From the NCBI RefSeq assembly GCF_000189275.1, contig NZ_AEVT01000073.1, positions 1 through 46,503 on the forward strand: DNA of 46,503 nucleotides. The letters are read 5' to 3'. Shown piece by piece: positions 45,536 through 46,503 of the stretch. Both the position numbers and the translations under genes were made by a program. Source of the DNA: Vibrio sinaloensis DSM 21326 (GTDB lineage: Bacteria; Pseudomonadota; Gammaproteobacteria; Enterobacterales; Vibrionaceae). The notes beneath the pieces are model-generated. The model did not search any database, had not been told where the DNA came from, and was given only the letters and a program-made list of their open reading frames with translations. How positions within the stretch are numbered: position 1 is the first letter of the stretch; each line of letters starts with the position of its first letter.

Positions 45536-45656
45536 TAACGCCCTGTTAAGGTGTGAGCAACGCAATACCAATGCCGCCGCATACCACCTTAAACACTAAA
45601 CGCAACGCATAGTAAAAATGCCACGCGTTGCGAATCACTCTTAAACAGATTGTTAT
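45536..45656 (-). repeat. attC 16 (of the 45653 cassette)
   Basis: TAACGCCCTGTTAAGGTGTG ... CAGATTGTTAT; almost identical to attC 13 although the flanking genes are unrelated. Confidence 0.9.
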
Positions 45657-46420
45657 ACAACATTTAGTTGGTACTTACCTTTGACCATTTCAGCTCTCTT
45701 TAACTCGACTTTCGTCCCTGCAGAAATTTCAAATTGTTCTACTAACTGCTTTAATTTTATAAAGTCCTCATCGGGCATCCTCACTCCAGCAACAACTTTA
45801 GTGACCATTGTCTTATCAAAGGGGTATATGCCCGGACCTTTGCGATGAGATAGGCACCTGTGCTCTTTTTCGTAAGCCCAATCTATAGATTTGCGCAAAA
45901 ACTGTTCTTTAACTGCTTCAAAATCTCTAACACCCAACTTCCGTACAGGCATTTTCTCAGTGTACTCAATGGGCCAAGCTGTTAAGTAATATTCAGGATT
46001 TGTCACCATACCAATGTGATTTTGATCAGTTGTAAACTCTATTAACAGACCCTGATGGTTGTCTGCATAATGAGACCACATTAGTATATTGTCTGCTTGA
46101 GAAGATAAGCAGCAAACACCCCACTCTTTAGCTATGTCATTTGACGCAGCTCCACTAACCAATGAGTGTTCCAAACGCTTGAGCATCACACCTTTGTTTT
46201 GAAGTCTTTTTGCCGGACTCAATCCGATCCTATCACCAGCAGCTTTGATAAGGTCTTTTCTAGAGGACATGTATTTCTCAGCTTCGTCCAAGTCGTAACT
46301 AACAACGCAATCAAAGGGGTCATTAAACGTATCGTAGGAAGAAAACTTCATGGTTCCGTCTTTTAAAAGACATTTAGCGCCATCATTAAAAGGCAAATAT
46401 TTGTATAACTTAAGTTTCAT
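45653..46420 (-). CDS. DUF2971-family cassette protein
   Basis: 255 residues from the ATG at 46420 with AAGAGGTAGT upstream; the 21-codon extension to 46483 is translated attC. The N-terminus LYKYLPF ... FSSYDTFNDPFDC, the central WGVCCLSSQADNILMWSHYADNHQGLLIEF and the later YEKEHRCLSH are the three conserved blocks of DUF2971, a family frequent in mobile and defence-related DNA. Its activity is unknown. Its TAA overlaps the R'' of attC 16. Confidence 0.72.
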   Translation of the reverse strand: MKLKLYKYLPFNDGAKCLLKDGTMKFSSYDTFNDPFDCVVSYDLDEAEKYMSSRKDLIKAAGDRIGLSPAKRLQNKGVMLKRLEHSLVSGAASNDIAKEWGVCCLSSQADNILMWSHYADNHQGLLIEFTTDQNHIGMVTNPEYYLTAWPIEYTEKMPVRKLGVRDFEAVKEQFLRKSIDWAYEKEHRCLSHRKGPGIYPFDKTMVTKVVAGVRMPDEDFIKLKQLVEQFEISAGTKVELKRAEMVKGKYQLNVV

Positions 46421-46436
46421 ACTACCTCTTGTTGTA

Positions 46437-46503
46437 TAACGCCCTGTTAAGGTGTGAGCAACGCAATACCGAAGCTTCCGCAAACCACCTTAAACACCAA
46501 ACA
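46437..46503 (-). repeat. attC 17, cut by the window
   Basis: TAACGCCCTGTTAAGGTGTG followed by 47 further bases of the same subtype as attC 13 and 16; the rest is beyond the right edge. Confidence 0.88.

Larger units (their letters stand above)
33957..46503 (-). mobile_element. distal part of a superintegron cassette array
   Basis: Minus-strand genes alternate with imperfect repeats that begin TAACGCC and end TTGTTAT on the plus strand, the R' and R'' ends of Vibrio attC sites. All cassettes have the same orientation, so the promoter and intI should be right of the window. Every attC seen is listed separately. Confidence 0.92.

Noticed and set aside
36740..46483. Recurrent N-terminal peptides such as MRRLWYCV and MRKLRYCVAHT on several cassette ORFs
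   Set aside because: They are translations of attC DNA ahead of the true starts; each gene has a Shine-Dalgarno and start codon just after the attC.
34613..46503. Regularly spaced repeats considered as a CRISPR array
   Set aside because: The repeats are about 95-122 bp, imperfect and flanked by genes, not 25-40 bp repeats with short spacers; they have the R'/R'' ends of attC.

Overview
The window looks like chromosomal DNA of a Vibrio close to the Harveyi/parahaemolyticus group. The basis is a phaB-phaA-phaP-phaC polyhydroxybutyrate operon, Vibrio-like efflux, chemotaxis and lipoprotein genes at moderate GC, and a right-hand third made of integron cassettes whose attC sites resemble the repeats of Vibrio superintegrons. 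Species assignment is inference.

Bases 1-29700 are ordinary chromosomal genes: an edge-truncated YieH-like HAD phosphatase, an HD-GYP phosphodiesterase with a periplasmic sensor, a CreA-family lipoprotein, an MFS exporter overlapping a YgeA-like racemase, the PHB operon (minus strand, with a terminator hairpin between phaP and phaC), a tripartite RND pump with two adaptors and a divergent TetR regulator, an OmpR-type two-component system, two plus-strand lipoproteins, an EF-G-like GTPase, a methyl-accepting chemotaxis protein, a YciC-like membrane protein, a GrpB/HAD-IB pair, a LysE-type exporter and a DUF4345 protein. As written, the RND permease has a one-base homopolymer frameshift near its start.

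Bases 30083-33952 form a compact plasmid-like mobile element: the 3' end of a tRNA (candidate attachment site), a tyrosine recombinase, an array of about 21-bp iterons, a Rep_3-type initiator, nested inverted repeats (candidate oriT) and a putative relaxase with an H-x12-H-x-H signature. Recombinase, origin, initiator and relaxase together suggest an integrated mobilizable plasmid or IME able to replicate when excised.

Bases 33957-46503 are the distal end of a large cassette array. At least fifteen minus-strand cassettes are separated by attC sites of about 95-122 bp. Since integron cassettes are normally read away from intI, the integrase should lie to the right of the window. The array ends on a relic of the 3' end of a PIN-like cassette gene that directly abuts the relaxase gene. 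Recognisable cassette products are a HEPN-domain protein, a PIN-like protein, a DUF2971 protein, a TPR protein, several membrane or secreted proteins, and a 27-residue TisB-like hydrophobic peptide; the rest are unknown. Many apparent ORFs here have N-terminal extensions that are only translated attC, so starts were reset by Shine-Dalgarno position, often to GTG or TTG.
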